A stretch of 64,000 nt of DNA from NCBI RefSeq assembly GCF_000276665.1, contig NW_004955517.1:777999-841998 (forward strand), given 5' to 3'. Below, in pieces: positions 22,401 through 34,069 of this stretch (its first letter is position 1; every line of letters begins with the position of its first letter). A model generated the notes under the pieces. That model was not told where the DNA came from, made no database searches, and was given only the letters and a program-made list of their open reading frames with translations. The stretch comes from Chinchilla lanigera (taxonomy: Eukaryota; Chordata; Mammalia; Rodentia; Chinchillidae). Both the position numbers and the translations under genes were made by a program.

Positions 22401-22760
22401 TGTTCCCCTCAGTGAGAGGTCCCGGCAGTTGAGAATGAGAATATATATGACCAATAAAACAGGAAACATAATGTGACCATATGACAAATTGGAGAGTGTA
22501 AAGTAAATGAAAAAGACCTTCCTGACCAGTGTGTATGCTGGCGGTTTCAGTGTGGTGCATTACACCACAGACATGAGCACTGACTGAAAAGAGGTTAATT
22601 GGAGTGGAGGAATGATCCTGCAAGGCCCATATGACTGCTTGTAATTCAGTCTTTTGTGCAGAAGAGAAATCTGTATCTTGTGTTCTGGGAAAGGAGGCAG
22701 TTACATAATCTCCCCTACTTGAAGATGACCCATCCATGAAGACGGAAATGCCTCCTGCTA
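22400..22760 (-). pseudogene. Proviral RNase H remnant
   Basis: Within a long minus-strand frame (22288-23049), SVFMDGSSS gives the first catalytic aspartate, QKTELQAVIWAL the glutamate, and SHSQLPGPLTEGN closes the domain. The third catalytic aspartate position reads LFSVSAHV, so that acidic residue has been lost. RNase H would degrade the RNA strand of the RNA/DNA hybrid. The 253-codon frame is the longest open stretch of the provirus. Confidence 0.82.
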
Positions 22761-24010
22761 CGGGGACTGAGCTTATTTTTGAAGGGAAGACAAAAGGTGT
22801 GAGGGAAGCACATTGAATTAATTTATCCAAAGGATGATGACAATCAATAATGCCAGGGAAAGTAGCCAGTGCAGATTGCCAAGAGGATGGAAATTGCCAT
22901 AACCACTTTTGCTGAACTGAAGAAAAAGGAACAATGACAGTTTGTACTTCATGACCAAAAAGCTGGATAGCACATGTTCTTCCATGTGCAATAAGTTCTG
23001 CCATAGCATCATAAAAGGGAGTAATAGTTTTATGTGGAGTATGTGGCACATGTAACCATTGTAAAGAACCCTAAGACTGCCATAGGACCCCTGTGGGCAT
23101 AAAATGAGTTGGGAAAATAATCAAAAGTGTTGGCAGAGATGGGTCAACTCTAGGGAGCTGAGCATTAGAAAGAACCAGATTAACTTTATCTAAGGCAGTT
23201 TTAGTCTCTGGTGTAAGTGTTCTTTGAGAAGTGGGGGCTGGGTCTCCCTTGAGAATGTCAAAGAGAGGACTTAAATCATGAGTTGTTAGCTTAAGAGCTG
23301 GGCAAAGCCAATTAATGTTACCAACTGAAGTCTGAAAATCATTTATTGTTGTAAGATGATTAACCTGGATCTGAACAATATATCTCTGCTGGATAAGACG
23401 ACCCAAATATGAAAAAGATGCCATAGTTTGCACCTTTTCAGGGGCTACTGCTAGACCTGCATTGCAAAGGGCATTATCTAATTGGATAAACATTTGATGT
23501 AAGGTGGCTGGGGACTTATGTACTAGAAGAATGTCCTCTATGTAATGCATAAGCTATGCAGTTGGATACACTTGTCACACTGGCAGAACGGCTGCAACCA
23601 CAAACTCTTGGCACAGGTTGGGCGGTTTGCCATTTCTTGTGGCAGACAACACCATTGAAATAGTGCATAGTGGCCTGATTATTAATACAGGATAAACTAA
23701 AAGCAAAATGTTTTTATCTTGAGGTTGGAGAGGGATAGAAAAAAAACAGTCCTTTAAATCAATCACCATAAGAGAAAATGTAAAGGAACAATCGCTACAG
23801 GACTGGGCAGTCCTGGTTACAGTGTTCCCATAGGTTCTATGGTGCGACTGACTGCCCACAAGTCTGGGAGAAATCTCCATTTTCCTGACTTTTTTTTTTT
23901 TTTTGATTATAAATATAGGGGTGTTCCAAGGGCTATTGGAGTGCTCTAGGTGCCCTGCCATTCAGTGTATGAGCTGCTGTAATCTTCTCCTGAGTAAGGG
24001 GCTACTGATC
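22760..24010 (-). pseudogene. Proviral reverse transcriptase remnant
   Basis: Minus-strand frames at 23575-23961 (fingers/palm: SPWNTPIFIIKKK, then VIDLKDCFFSIPL with the first catalytic aspartate) and 23071-23550 (rest of palm plus thumb). The active-site tetrapeptide reads YIED where families normally have YxDD, so one metal-binding aspartate is replaced. A stop and a frame break separate the two frames around 23550-23575. The T/A run at 23889-23904 is a further likely frameshift point. The connection region runs to about 22760. Confidence 0.85.
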
Positions 24011-24900
24011 AACCCAAACAGGGTCATCAGACATCCAAGTCAACTTGGATGCCATCTGTGGGGTCAGAGAAGCGATCAAGGCCCTTCCTGAAAATGCGAG
24101 GCTGAGCAGCCTATACCAAGATGGTCCCTCTTAGGAATAACTGGAAGAGGTTCTTTTCTTCCTTGACTGTTTTTACCAAGCCCTTGAGAGGGAAAGAAGC
24201 CTTGTTGCAACATCTGATGAGTCACCAGGGAGTTAGGACTAAACAAAATGCCCCCATATCCTGTAACACATCACAACCCCATAGATTGACTGTTATATTG
24301 GGGAGGACATAAGGAGAGAAATAACCAGAATGGCCGTCTGCATCCCTCCAGGTTAGCAATTCAGCGCTTTTGCTAGGGTCAGAAACACTGCCTACCCCCT
24401 GTAGGTGTGTAGTGGCCTCGTCCAGAGGCCACGCTTTAGGCCAGTGGTGTCAGCAATAACTGAAACATCCACCCCTGTGTCTAAAAGCCCTTTGAATTTT
24501 TTCCCTTCAATGATGAATTCCACCTCAGGGCAATTTGTTTAATTTGTTGAACCCAATAAGTGTCAGAAGAGGCAAAGCCCTTGGATCCCCTTTCCTTATT
24601 TATAAATTTTCTAATTTTTGTCAAGGGAAGAATGACTAAGTGAGCGATACAAGAGTCTGGGGTGATTTGAACACTGTTTTGAGTAGATTGAATCATCACC
24701 TTGATTTCCCCTGTATAATCAGTGTTGGTGACACCAGGCAAAACCTGAAGACCTTTCAAAATAAAACTGCAGCCTAGCAGGAGTCCCACTGAACCCAGAG
24801 GCAAAGGTCCATAGGCTTCAGCAGGAATAATTTTGGGCCCCATATTAGGAGTTAATATGAATCTGGAGTGGGGACCGAGCTCCAAACCTCTGCTGTAGTC
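24000..24900 (-). pseudogene. Proviral dUTPase and protease remnants
   Basis: The minus-strand frame 24481-24885 contains dUTPase features (GLLLGCSFILKGLQVLPGV, then DYTGEIKVM) and runs into the start of an aspartic protease. Just beyond its end, near 24450-24480, a DTGVDVS motif gives the protease catalytic triad. The protease continues to about 24000 with several stops. dUTPase preceding protease in one gene is characteristic of betaretroviruses and related class II elements. Confidence 0.8.
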
Positions 24901-24999
24901 GCCCGCCAGAGGTCAAAGACGCGTGGTGGCTGAGGGCAGGGCTGAGGAGGAATTGAGGAGTGTGCCCGCATTGGTAGGTGGGGCTGGAGTGCGCCCCAG

Positions 25000-26500
25000 G
25001 GAAAGTTTCCCTGAATGAGACGGCCTTCACCTCAATTTTAGGGCTACACTCAGTTGCCCAAAGATACCCTCATCTGCACCTTGTACAGACATCAGGTTTT
25101 ATTAGAGGAACAGCTGATGGCCGTGCTGTCCTCACAGAGGTTGTAGAGCCGTCTTGGGCAAAGTGTCCCTCATTCCCACAATGAAAACAAACAGCCTTAG
25201 GGGCTGGGGATTTAGCTCAGCGGCAAAAGCGCCTGCCTGGCAAGCGCAAGGTCGTGAGTTTGGTTCCCGGTACCGGAGAAAAAGAAAAAAAAAAAAAAAG
25301 AAAACAAACAGCCTTTTTTTTCCCCTTTCCTCTAGACTGTGGATGAACAACCTGAGTGATACCAATGCCAAGGCAGCCCCCGCCACATATGAGGGGCTAG
25401 TATCTGCACAGATCCGAACCATCTCCAGCAATGCAGCCCATCTTTTGTGGGCTTTAAAGCCTCTTTACACCTTTTATTTCCATTTTCAAAGGCTAGCTGC
25501 TGAACTATTAGTTTGCTAGCTTCTGTGTCAGTTATAATCCTCTCACTAGCCTAATCATGCAGCAAGACTGCAAAGTCTTGAAAAGTTTCTTCAGCTCCCT
25601 GATGAACAGAAGCCAAATTAAGGGATGCCTCTCCTTCAGAAGGAAGTTCCCTCCAAGCCCTCACTGCAGCCATCTTGGTTTGCGTGTACATTTGCAGGTC
25701 ACAGGTCCGTTGGTTGTTTGTGGTAGAAAACGCACCTTCCCCAATAAGCATATCTTTTGTAATGGCTGTGTTGTGAGTAGCATTAGGAGCAGCCTGGTCA
25801 GTGCAATCCTCAAGGCATTTCCTCAAATAGTCTCCAGGACTTAAACCTGCTCTAGCTATTCCTTTCCAATCATTTGGTGCCATAATCTGTTGTCCTAGAA
25901 TTTCCATTAAACTCAAGGTAAAGGGAGAAGTAGGGCCATAAGTAGCAACTGCTTGTTTTAATTCTTTTAAGGCATTAAAATGTATAGTGTCATAATGACA
26001 TATAACTTGTCCTGAATTTTTGGGGACTTGAACTTCAATAACAGGGTAGATATGTTGAAAACCCTCCATGGGCTCCCCTGCCTGTCTGGCTTCTTTTAAT
26101 GCTAATTGCAAGGGAGACAGAGAAAAATGCCTCTATTCCCTAGAGGCCGAAGATCCAACCTGTGGCAGTAAAATTTCTCTGATCTAAAAACGGCCAGGAT
26201 TGCAGCCTGTGGTTCAGTTAAATTTATCAAGTGCTGTGAAATAGAATTTCTGGAGAAACACCTCTTTGGTGAGGAAAGGTCCCTGTTGTCCCCCATCTCT
26301 CCTGTCTTATTAGGTTGAGCAAGGCTAGAGGGTTCAAACTCTGTTGGCAGCGCCATTGTTCCGCTGTCCTTGTCCTTCTTGGGCTTGGGATTTAATTTTA
26401 AAGTAGAGCTCTGAGGCAAATCCTTTGTGGTTGTAAAACCCCTTTTAACCAGAATCCAGCAAAGAAAGGTAAGCGCAGGAGTCAAGCATGCCAAAACCAC
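25000..26500 (-). pseudogene. Proviral gag remnant
   Basis: Frames at 26102-26500 (matrix to spacer region, no clear motif) and 25551-26111 (capsid) are in different frames. The capsid part carries ATYGPTSPFTLSLME and an intact-looking downstream helix-rich stretch. Nucleocapsid zinc knuckles (CFHCGNEGHFAQD, with the last cysteine lost, and a second knuckle with a stop) lie at about 25060-25190. An ID SINE has inserted just upstream of the first knuckle. Gag would build the particle; this copy is broken by frameshifts, stops and the insertion. Confidence 0.8.
25201..25299 (+). mobile_element. ID SINE, young copy, inserted in proviral gag
   Basis: tRNA-like head ggggctggggatttagctca with internal box A and box B regions, then an A-rich tail. 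The target-site duplication gaaaacaaacagcctt is perfect: 25183-25198 and 25300-25315. It lies in the opposite orientation to the provirus and is younger than it. Confidence 0.95.
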
Positions 26501-26780
26501 TTCTGTATACAGATACTTCTGTGATTCTTGAGACTGTAGTTATCCCATTTTAATTACTAGTAACGCAAAATACCTTTCTTCTTGTCTTCTCTTAAGCCTG
26601 TTTTTTGTAACTGTAGTGTTTAAGGTCAGTAGCCCTCCTTGCCCCGCTCTTTACACCTGATAATTGTCAACACAACACTGCAATGCTGACTATTGACCAA
26701 CCAACCCATCTGCTCCCCTACCCTGTTGCACACAAAAATTTTTGAGAGCATCGTTTTGCCTCTCAAATCTCCTTACTGGG

Positions 26781-26800
26781 GTTTCCCAGGTCAGGTACCA
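26781..26800 (-). other. Proviral primer-binding site, tRNA-Glu-like
   Basis: Two bases inside the 5' LTR end, the minus strand reads tggtacctgacctgggaaac. This is complementary to the 3' end of tRNA-Glu if one indel is allowed, which fits better than tRNA-Lys or tRNA-Gly. The assignment is by hand and the site may be mutated. Confidence 0.5.
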
Positions 26801-26802
26801 AA

Positions 26803-27087
26803 TGTAGGACTCGTGAGAGGATTTAGAAAATAAAAACAAGAGACAATAGTGGGGGTCAGATGGAATCACCTCTTACCTGATGGGCAGGAGGACTGACTTT
26901 GGCAGTAGGGGGTTTATTTATACTCTTGCAAAGTTAGCATCACCAGAGGTAACGTTGCCTAGTGACTAATGACTATATTGTCCAGGCAGGATACTTTTTC
27001 AAGACCGAGGCAGCTTGACTGCTTGAGGCACTCTGGCTCTGTCCTGCCCCCACACCTATGGCCAATTTCCAGCTCCAGTGGCTCACA
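26803..27087 (-). repeat. 5' LTR of the class II provirus
   Basis: 285 bp with TG...CA ends (minus: tgtgagccactgg ... gagtcctaca). The minus strand carries gagtataaataaac near 26915-26930, which overlaps a TATA-like box with AATAAA. Matches the 3' LTR at about 88% of aligned positions by hand. Confidence 0.85.
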
Positions 27088-27953
27088 ACTATGTTTAATA
27101 TGACAAGAAATAAAGGGTGAGAGAGCTGGAGAATCACCCAAGGAGTAGAGCCCTCCCTGAGGTTTGGATGAAGGCTGGGAGCTGCTCTGTGCAGAAAACA
27201 TCAAGAGAGCTGGAGGGCAGACTGCAGCTTCTGAGAGACAGTGTTCGAGGTAAGCTGATCCTGGTCCAGACCATGGGAACCCTCATTAAATTTAAGAATT
27301 TTGGTGCGGAAGATGAACTGCTCTGTGGTGGGAGTTACGGCAGCATAACTTTCTTTTTAGCCTTCTTGGTGCTTATGGAAAATAGATTGCAGGGATTAAT
27401 AGAAGAAGCAGAGAGGCCAGTCGGGGGTTCCTCTTTGGCATTTCTTTGGGTGCATGGGGAAAGAGTTCGCGTACAGTTGTCTCTCTTTATCGGCAGGGGA
27501 TTAGTCCCAGGACCTGCAGAAACCAAAATCCATGGATATTAAGTCTCTCATACAAAAGGATGGTATTTACATACAACCTATGTAATCCTCCAATATATTT
27601 TAAATCAGCTTCTAGGTTACTTATCATACCTATGTAAGTCTTATGCAAATAGTCTTTATACTATTTTATTTAGAAATAATGATAAGAAAAAAATTTTCAG
27701 GACAGATGGAATGGTTCCCTGAATATTTCCTCTGGGGTGGCTTGAATCCATGTGGAAACCATGGATACAGAAGCTACTGTACTTTGAATTCCTTTTTGGT
27801 TTCTGGGCTGTGTTCTGCTGACTGTCATCCTGGACTCTGGGGTCTGTCTGGTTTACATGGGCACCAAGTACTCACAACGCACCTGCCACTGCGGAAGCAG
27901 AACGGTGAACCTTGGCCAGGCACGCACAGTTCTTGACGAAGCCCGAGGGTGGG
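27088..27953. other. No gene recognised
   Basis: Frame 27117-27542 (141 codons) has no domain. A GT donor-like context at 27250 (ttcgaggtaagc) lacks a good paired acceptor. Confidence 0.4.
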
Positions 27954-27998
27954 GTGACCCTGGCTAAGCACCAGTCCTGAGAGTCCAGAGGTGCTTCT
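27954..27998 (+). repeat. Short duplicated segment, partner at 18139
   Basis: Begins gtgaccctggctaagcacca; see the partner entry. Homology stops sharply on both sides. Confidence 0.85.
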
Positions 27999-29035
27999 TC
28001 CAGCCGGTGATGGCTTATGTGCCTCCAGGGGTGGAAAGGGGGGTGCTTTGTTTTTCCCCTGCTTTCCTATTTTTAAAAATGTTTGGGGAATGTACACATG
28101 GCCTGCAGGTTAGAGAGAAGATTTGCAAGGAGGAGGAAAACCTAGATTCATCTCTTGCATCTTCTGGCAAGGGCGAACGGGTGCTAAGCTCCAAGGAGGC
28201 TCTTCTGCCTGCAACGACTCATTCTCCAGCTCTGCTTCGTGACAGGGAGAGGTTTCAGAGCCATGCTGTGTCCAGGGTCACTTGAAGGAAACCCCTGTAA
28301 CTTACTCCAGTGGGGAGCCGGTGTCATTGGTTCTGTTTGGGACCTCAGTGTGGACAGGAGAAATGTCCTTGTGGTGTGAATGTCATTTACAGCCTCCCGT
28401 TGGCTGGCAACCAACCCAGTAGCATCTTGTTACCATGACAACAAAAGGACCGTACCTCTTGTAACATCCAGTCATGGCAGGAAGCAAAATAACTCTGAAA
28501 ACACCAAGTGATAAAGCTTTTCAGTGTTGTGTGTGGTTCTGAAGCACCCACCATCTCCAGCTGATTTGAAACAGGAAATGATGCAGATGGACTTTGCAAG
28601 AGTTGCTCTGCAGATAATGCCTTTGGAATCTTGGCATATTCCTGCCCCCTTTCCCACTTTACTTGTTATCATCTGCTGATGAAATGGCTTGCAGTCCTCC
28701 TAGGTATGCCTTGAACTGGAGCTGAAGGAGTCTATTAATTTCCCTGGGACCAATAGTGCAGGAGATAAGAAGACCAGTATGGCCAAGATCAGCAAGTAAA
28801 TTAAGTATGTGTCATGGTTACTATGTCTCGCCAACAGCCTGATGTCCAGGTTGAAATTTGGCCTGTGAAGATATCTTACTCTAACTTGAGCCTTCACCTT
28901 TTGAGATATGGAGAATTGCCTTTTGTGGTTTATATTGCCTAGCTCCTGCGGGGCATAAAGTGAGGTCAAAAGTCCTTGGGAAATAGGACCCTCTAACAAT
29001 TTTGTAGAGCAGTAATGACCTCTATGCCTTGTTGG
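27999..29035. other. No gene recognised
   Basis: No exon, RNA gene or nameable repeat. Short frames on both strands only. Confidence 0.45.
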
Positions 29036-29039
29036 AATC

Positions 29040-29420
29040 AGCTTTTTGTCACTGCCATCAGCTATCTGAGAAAAACTGCTTCAAGAGGCTTGTTTTGGCT
29101 CAAGCCTTCAGGCCGTGCTGAGGCTACTCCAAGACAGAAGCACAACATGGGGTAGCAGGGGAAAGCGGCTCACCTCATGGAGGCCAGGAAGCAGAGAGAA
29201 AGGGAACTAGAGGAAAGGGCCAGGGACTGCACGTAGTCCCTACGATTATACACCCATTATCTCCCTTCACCTAGGCCCCGTCCTGTCTCCTTCACTTCGT
29301 CATGCCAGCAAGCTATGATCTCATCAGCAGATTAGTCCTGTCTGATCTCTCATCTTCTGAAAGCCCCACCTCTGATCACAGGAGACTTTCGGGGACATTT
29401 CATATCACAGTACCTAACCT
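29040..29420 (-). mobile_element. Solo MaLR-type LTR, antisense, 5'-eroded
   Basis: Contains gaggcttgttttggctcaag, gaagcacaacatggggtagc, cggctcacctcatggaggcc and, near its right end, gaaagccccacctctgatca. This is the order of other antisense copies in the window. Boundaries approximate. Confidence 0.55.
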
Positions 29421-30384
29421 TTGGGCTTTCCTGGCCCATGCAGACTAAAAAGGAATTGTCTTGTGCTGCATATAAGATACATGATTAAAGAACCTAAGTA
29501 ACACAACATTTTCATTCATTTTGCAACACCCTTTTAATAAGACCTACCTGAAAAATAATAAATCTTGAACTAGAGGTAAAAAAATGCAGCTCTCATCAGC
29601 CTATCCTTGCCTTATCTGCGATCACCATTCTCTTGCTCGGCGAGAACTCCGTAAGGCAGGTAAGGCGATGACTGCCTCCAATTCTGCCTTCCTGGAGAGA
29701 TGGAAATGTGCAGCAGGACACCAGGCACAGACATGGACCCAGTGCAACATGTGCCAGCTCCTGCAAGAGGACACAGCAACCTGCCTCCCAGAGGCCCCTC
29801 CGCAGGGCCGCTGGGAAGGAGCTGTGGGTCACTGAGTGGGGGGTGGAATGTCCTCCGGCCCACAGCAGCCGAGGAGCACAGAGCCCCTGCCGGGGAATCC
29901 CAAGCCCCTCTGTTCACCTAGCAGCACCGCCTTGCTCTGGTTTGATTCACTCCATTTGGAGCTCAGTTTTCCTTTGGAGTCCTTGGTGATGAAGGGTTGG
30001 CGCAGTGCTGCAGCCTTTGTACGACGCCAGCTCCCATCCCCATTGTCATCTATGTTTTTGACTTTCAACTGGGCTTGCTTTTGCTCCCAAGAGGAATCTG
30101 ACAATGTCTAAAATAATTTCTGGTTGTCTCATGAGGGGTTGGATTGGCATCTAGTGACAGGAGGCCAGGATACTGCTAACGCTCCTACGAGGCATAGGCT
30201 AGCAAAGAGTCGTCCTTCCCCATATATCCTGTCTACACGAGTTGTCTGATTCTTACCCCATGTTTTCCCCAACTCCAGATCTTTGTAGATGGCCCTGAGA
30301 GGATTCAGGATGGAGACTATGTATATATTTGCTTCTGCTTTCATATTTGTAACAGTCTCCGTTCCTCTAGGAAACTCAAGTAGT

Positions 30385-30560
30385 TACTGGGAGCTAACGG
30401 GCTTTGGAGTGAGATTACCCGGGGTTCTGTTCTTCCAGTCTGCCACATGCTGGCTGTGTTGGTTTGGGCAAGAGACGTCACTGCTATGACCTTAGTCTTT
30501 TCACTTGTGAAATGAGAAAAGCAATATTTGTGGTGAAGATTAAGCATGAAAATGAATTAA
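30385..30560 (+). mobile_element. MIR SINE
   Basis: Nearly full-length MIR order: gctttggagtgagattaccc, ggttctgttcttccagtctg, ccacatgctggctgtgttgg, then cttttcacttgtgaaatgag. Confidence 0.72.
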
Positions 30561-32040
30561 AAACGCACCATGACTGACCCGTACTTGTACTATAGAAGTG
30601 ACAGCCCCACCCCTCTGGAGAGGAGCCAGCAGTGACCATCTGAGCCAAGCACAGTAGTGATGGCTGCACCTATTACTTTATTGCGACTGGTTAGGAAACT
30701 ATATGGCAGTTTTTGTATCACGTACAGATCTCCTGATTGCAATTCCCTCTGCAGAAAGCTTACACTGTATGTGTGGCTTTTGACTGTTGGCATAGAGGCA
30801 TGAGAAATGAAGAGAGAAAATGTTCACAACTACAAGCAAAGCAGCTAGCAGGCGAAGAAATGCCTAACTCCTGAAATATTGAATAACCACTTAGATGTTT
30901 GTGGTTATAACAAGAAAAAAAGTGATTTTAGGAAGGCATTAGTCTTGAGCTACGTGGCTCCCCTCTCACCTGACTCCCTTCTGAGATGTCCGAGTTTTCA
31001 TGCAAGTTTCTATGTGTTCACATGGGCAGAGCATCCAGTAGGCTTGGGAGAGCCTTCCATGTGGTTGTGGGGAGGACCGTGATGGAAGGCCCCTGTGGTT
31101 TTCATTTTGGACTTGACTTAATCAAAAACAATCTTGCGAACAAAAGAATGGGGGTAGGGAGTCTCCTTCTTCCAGTCTTTTCTATTGTGTAGCCAATTTA
31201 ATGTCGGACTTCTCAAAGGACTTTAAAATATAAGACAGCAGGAAAGAAACCATTTAATATAGAAATGCCAGCATGGACTAAACCTAAGTAGAATAAATCA
31301 AGCATGAAGAGGTCGAGTGTCTTAAGGGTGTAGGTTTAAAAAAAAATTGAGCACAGGGCCATGGAGTTTGCCATTCTATGCAGGAACATAATCTCTAGAA
31401 TAGGCTTCTATGAGACACACGCTAGCAGGTGTAATAGCACATCTTATCAGAGATGTTAGCCAGTCCCTGTTGGTTAAATATGAGAATTTAAGGAACAATG
31501 CTAGCATCTTGTGCCTACCTAGAAGAAACTGAGTGCATCATGTGGTACCAAAATGACCCAAAATATTTCCCTGATCCAGATGTTGGACCTGAAATTCCTC
31601 AGTAGAATTTTCCTTTGAGTTACAGCATTGTAAATGCTGGTTAATAGACAGATACATTATTTTGTCTGGACATGTAAACCCAGGAATTATCAAGCTTTAT
31701 GGCATATTAGGATTACTTTGGAGAGTCTCTAAAAATTGTATGCCAGGAAATAACGAGTAGGAGGCATAATTTAATTGGTTTAGCTGTGAAAAACCCTCAC
31801 ACTTCCACATAATCATTTTTTTCTGCAGAAGGAATCGAGAACCCTTGCAGTAACAATTTAAGCTCTGTCCTTTTGTGCTTTTTTCTGCTTTAAAATATCT
31901 GTGGGTTACCACACACCTTCATTAGTCACAGTGACTCACTTTGGCACTGATTAATGACACAGAGGCTGGGGCTGGGGTAAAGGAACAGAAATTGGAGAGC
32001 AGAGAAAGTGTGGCATTAGTAGCATGAACAAACTCCATGT
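30561..32040. other. No gene recognised
   Basis: Mostly AT-rich, no exon seen. Short frames (30879-31192, 31697-31912) lack support. Confidence 0.45.
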
Positions 32041-32390
32041 CTTGGTTACTTTTTTCTCATTGCTGGGACAAAATACCTGATGCCCAAAATTAAGGAAGGA
32101 AAGGTTTATTTTGCTTACAGTTCGTGGAGGTTTCAGTCCGTACTTGGCAGATTATAAGGCAGAGTGGCACATGGCAGAGGGCTACAGCTCATGGCGCCTG
32201 AACACAGCAAAAGCAACAAGCACAAAAGCAGAAATGGCCTCAAGCAACCTCTTCCTCTCCCTTACATATGCAAAATATCCACCCTAGGGTGGGTGTAGCC
32301 CTCACACCCATAATCAATCAAACTCTAAAAGCCTGCCCCATGGCCGCATGAGGCTTTGGGGGGACACACAGACACAAACCATAACACTCC
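32041..32390 (-). mobile_element. Solo MaLR-type LTR, antisense
   Basis: Starts ttggttacttttttctcatt with gggacaaaatacctgatgcc and gaaaggtttattttgcttac, and ends gcatgaggctttggggggac, then acaaaccataac. Full-length layout in reverse. Confidence 0.75.
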
Positions 32391-33968
32391 ACAAGTGGAG
32401 CGATGTTAAGGTGTGTAATGACCTACGTTGCCTGGGCACTGAGCTCTCGGGTTTGCTCATCTATATCCCTTTACTCTGGGAATCTCTGCATCAAGACATT
32501 GGCATCTACTAAAACCTTCGCACTGTCAATTCATCCCACACCAGCCATCTCTTAGCAAAATCCCGAGTCAGGGAGGAGAGGAGGTAGGTGAGAGCATTTG
32601 GAGACCAAGGGTGCAGAGGGTGCGACTACCTAACTAGTTGGAGATAGATGGCTTTAATAATTATGTGGCACTGACCCCAGAGGGCTAATAGGTTTGTCAT
32701 ACAAAAGCAGATGTTATCACTTCCCAGGGTGCCTTGCTCTGGTCATGTTCTTGAGTATTGAGATGTTTGATAAACAGTGCCTTTGTAAGCATTCTAGAGG
32801 AGACTTGTAATTCTTATAACTGAGGAAAGGTCTTCTAATGATAACTAAATGGATTTCAGTACATTGCTACAGGCAGATAATGGCCAGGCTATAAACTGTG
32901 GCACTTGGAACCCAAATGTGTAATCATGATGATCGTATGTATCATTAAAATGGTGACCTTCATTTGTGTGTTGGTGGCTGGGACCTGCCTCCTGAAGATC
33001 CAGTCATCTCAGTTCCCCAAGATCCCAGGGTTTTCTAGGGAAAAGAATGGTCTTTTAGTTTTTTGTAAATGTTCTTCTAGCTCTAGCTTGGAACCTTGTT
33101 CCTTTCCCTGTGGCAGCCTTAGTCTGTTTGTATAAGACAGAAGTTGAAAATACAAGTTGCTGTATAATTGAAAGTTCATCCTTAAAGATTGGTGGATAAT
33201 TGTCCTCTGACATGAGAAACTTGCTCTGTTTCATATTAGTCAAAAATATCATTGACTACTTTTCAAGTTGATCTGAAAAAAAAATGAAAACTGAAAATGA
33301 TAAGTTCTTATAGATACTGAACATGTTCAAAACTTTAAGATAAGAAATCCAAAAATCAGTTTATGCCATGTGCCTTCAGACACACTTCTAAGCTGTAGCG
33401 ATTTATTAAAACATTTTCAAGAATTTTTTTTCCAATGTTTTTCTACAGATGCTTAACTGCTCGTGGACAAGATTTTCTTTGACAGCAATGAAGCATTACA
33501 GTGCTGAGCTATAATGTATGTGATTTTTGAGGTCAAGAGGATATTTGATTCCACCATCACTATCACCTTCAAAGAAAAGAAAAGCCAATTTTAGTTCCTA
33601 GCAGGTCACTGGTAAGTGAAAAATGTCCCTGTGGCAAAGAGGGTGTTAGTTAAAAGTTAGCTGGCTATACTGTGAAACAACCTTCATTCCTGATAAAGAA
33701 CCAATATTTTATGTTTGTACCAATGATTACGGGCAGATTTTTGTAGAATGCATGGGATGTGTCTCCCCAGCCCTTCAGAAGCTACACACATCAATCTTTT
33801 ATCATTTATTTCCTGGTTTGGGCCCTGAAGGGTAACTTCAGTTGTTTTTACCTTTTAGTTGCTGCCACCTGGTCATTGTTCCAGGAACAGATTCTTCTAG
33901 TTCTATTTTGTCATCATTCACTCCATCTGTGTGTGCTCCCTTCCCATTTATGCAAATGCTACTACGTA
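32391..33968. other. No gene recognised
   Basis: AT-rich DNA without exon or nameable repeat. Confidence 0.45.
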
Positions 33969-33970
33969 TT

Positions 33971-34061
33971 TTTTGTTTTTCCAGTACTGGGAATCAAACT
34001 GTTGACCTTGTGCTTGCCAGGTAGGTGCTTATGCCACTAAGCTCAATCCCCAGCCCCCGAA
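33971..34061 (-). mobile_element. ID SINE, older subfamily
   Basis: Minus strand reads ggggctggggattgagctta and carries gcaagcacaaggtcaacag. Short tail; target-site duplication actacgta at 33961-33968 and 34062-34069. Confidence 0.85.
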
Positions 34062-34069
34062 ACTACGTA

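Larger units (their letters stand above)
18782..27087 (-). mobile_element. Degraded class II (betaretrovirus-like) endogenous provirus
   Basis: Two related LTRs (26803-27087 as 5' LTR, 18782-19099 as 3' LTR) bound an 7.7-kb interior. On the minus strand it holds, in order, a primer-binding site, gag, dUTPase/protease, reverse transcriptase, RNase H and integrase remnants. The dUTPase upstream of the protease is the class II layout. Many stops and frameshifts break every gene. The LTRs differ at roughly 11-12% of positions by hand count, so the insertion is old. The 2.4 kb between integrase and the 3' LTR has no recognisable env and contains other elements. No clear target-site duplication was found. 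Confidence 0.85.

Noticed and set aside
22288..23049. 253-codon frame as a functional gene
   Set aside because: It is the RT connection and RNase H part of a broken provirus; one catalytic acidic residue is missing and neighbouring frames are shifted.
25201..25275. Possible tRNA-Ala gene
   Set aside because: The tRNA-like head lacks a proper cloverleaf end and is followed by an A-rich tail with target-site duplications, so it is a SINE. The same applies to the other ID copies.
25132..25519. Frames on both strands around 25.2-25.5 kb
   Set aside because: Created by the inserted ID SINE and its A-rich tail, with poly-Lys/poly-Phe runs.
27117..27250. Possible exon ending at a gtaagc donor
   Set aside because: No adequate acceptor upstream and no domain in the frame.
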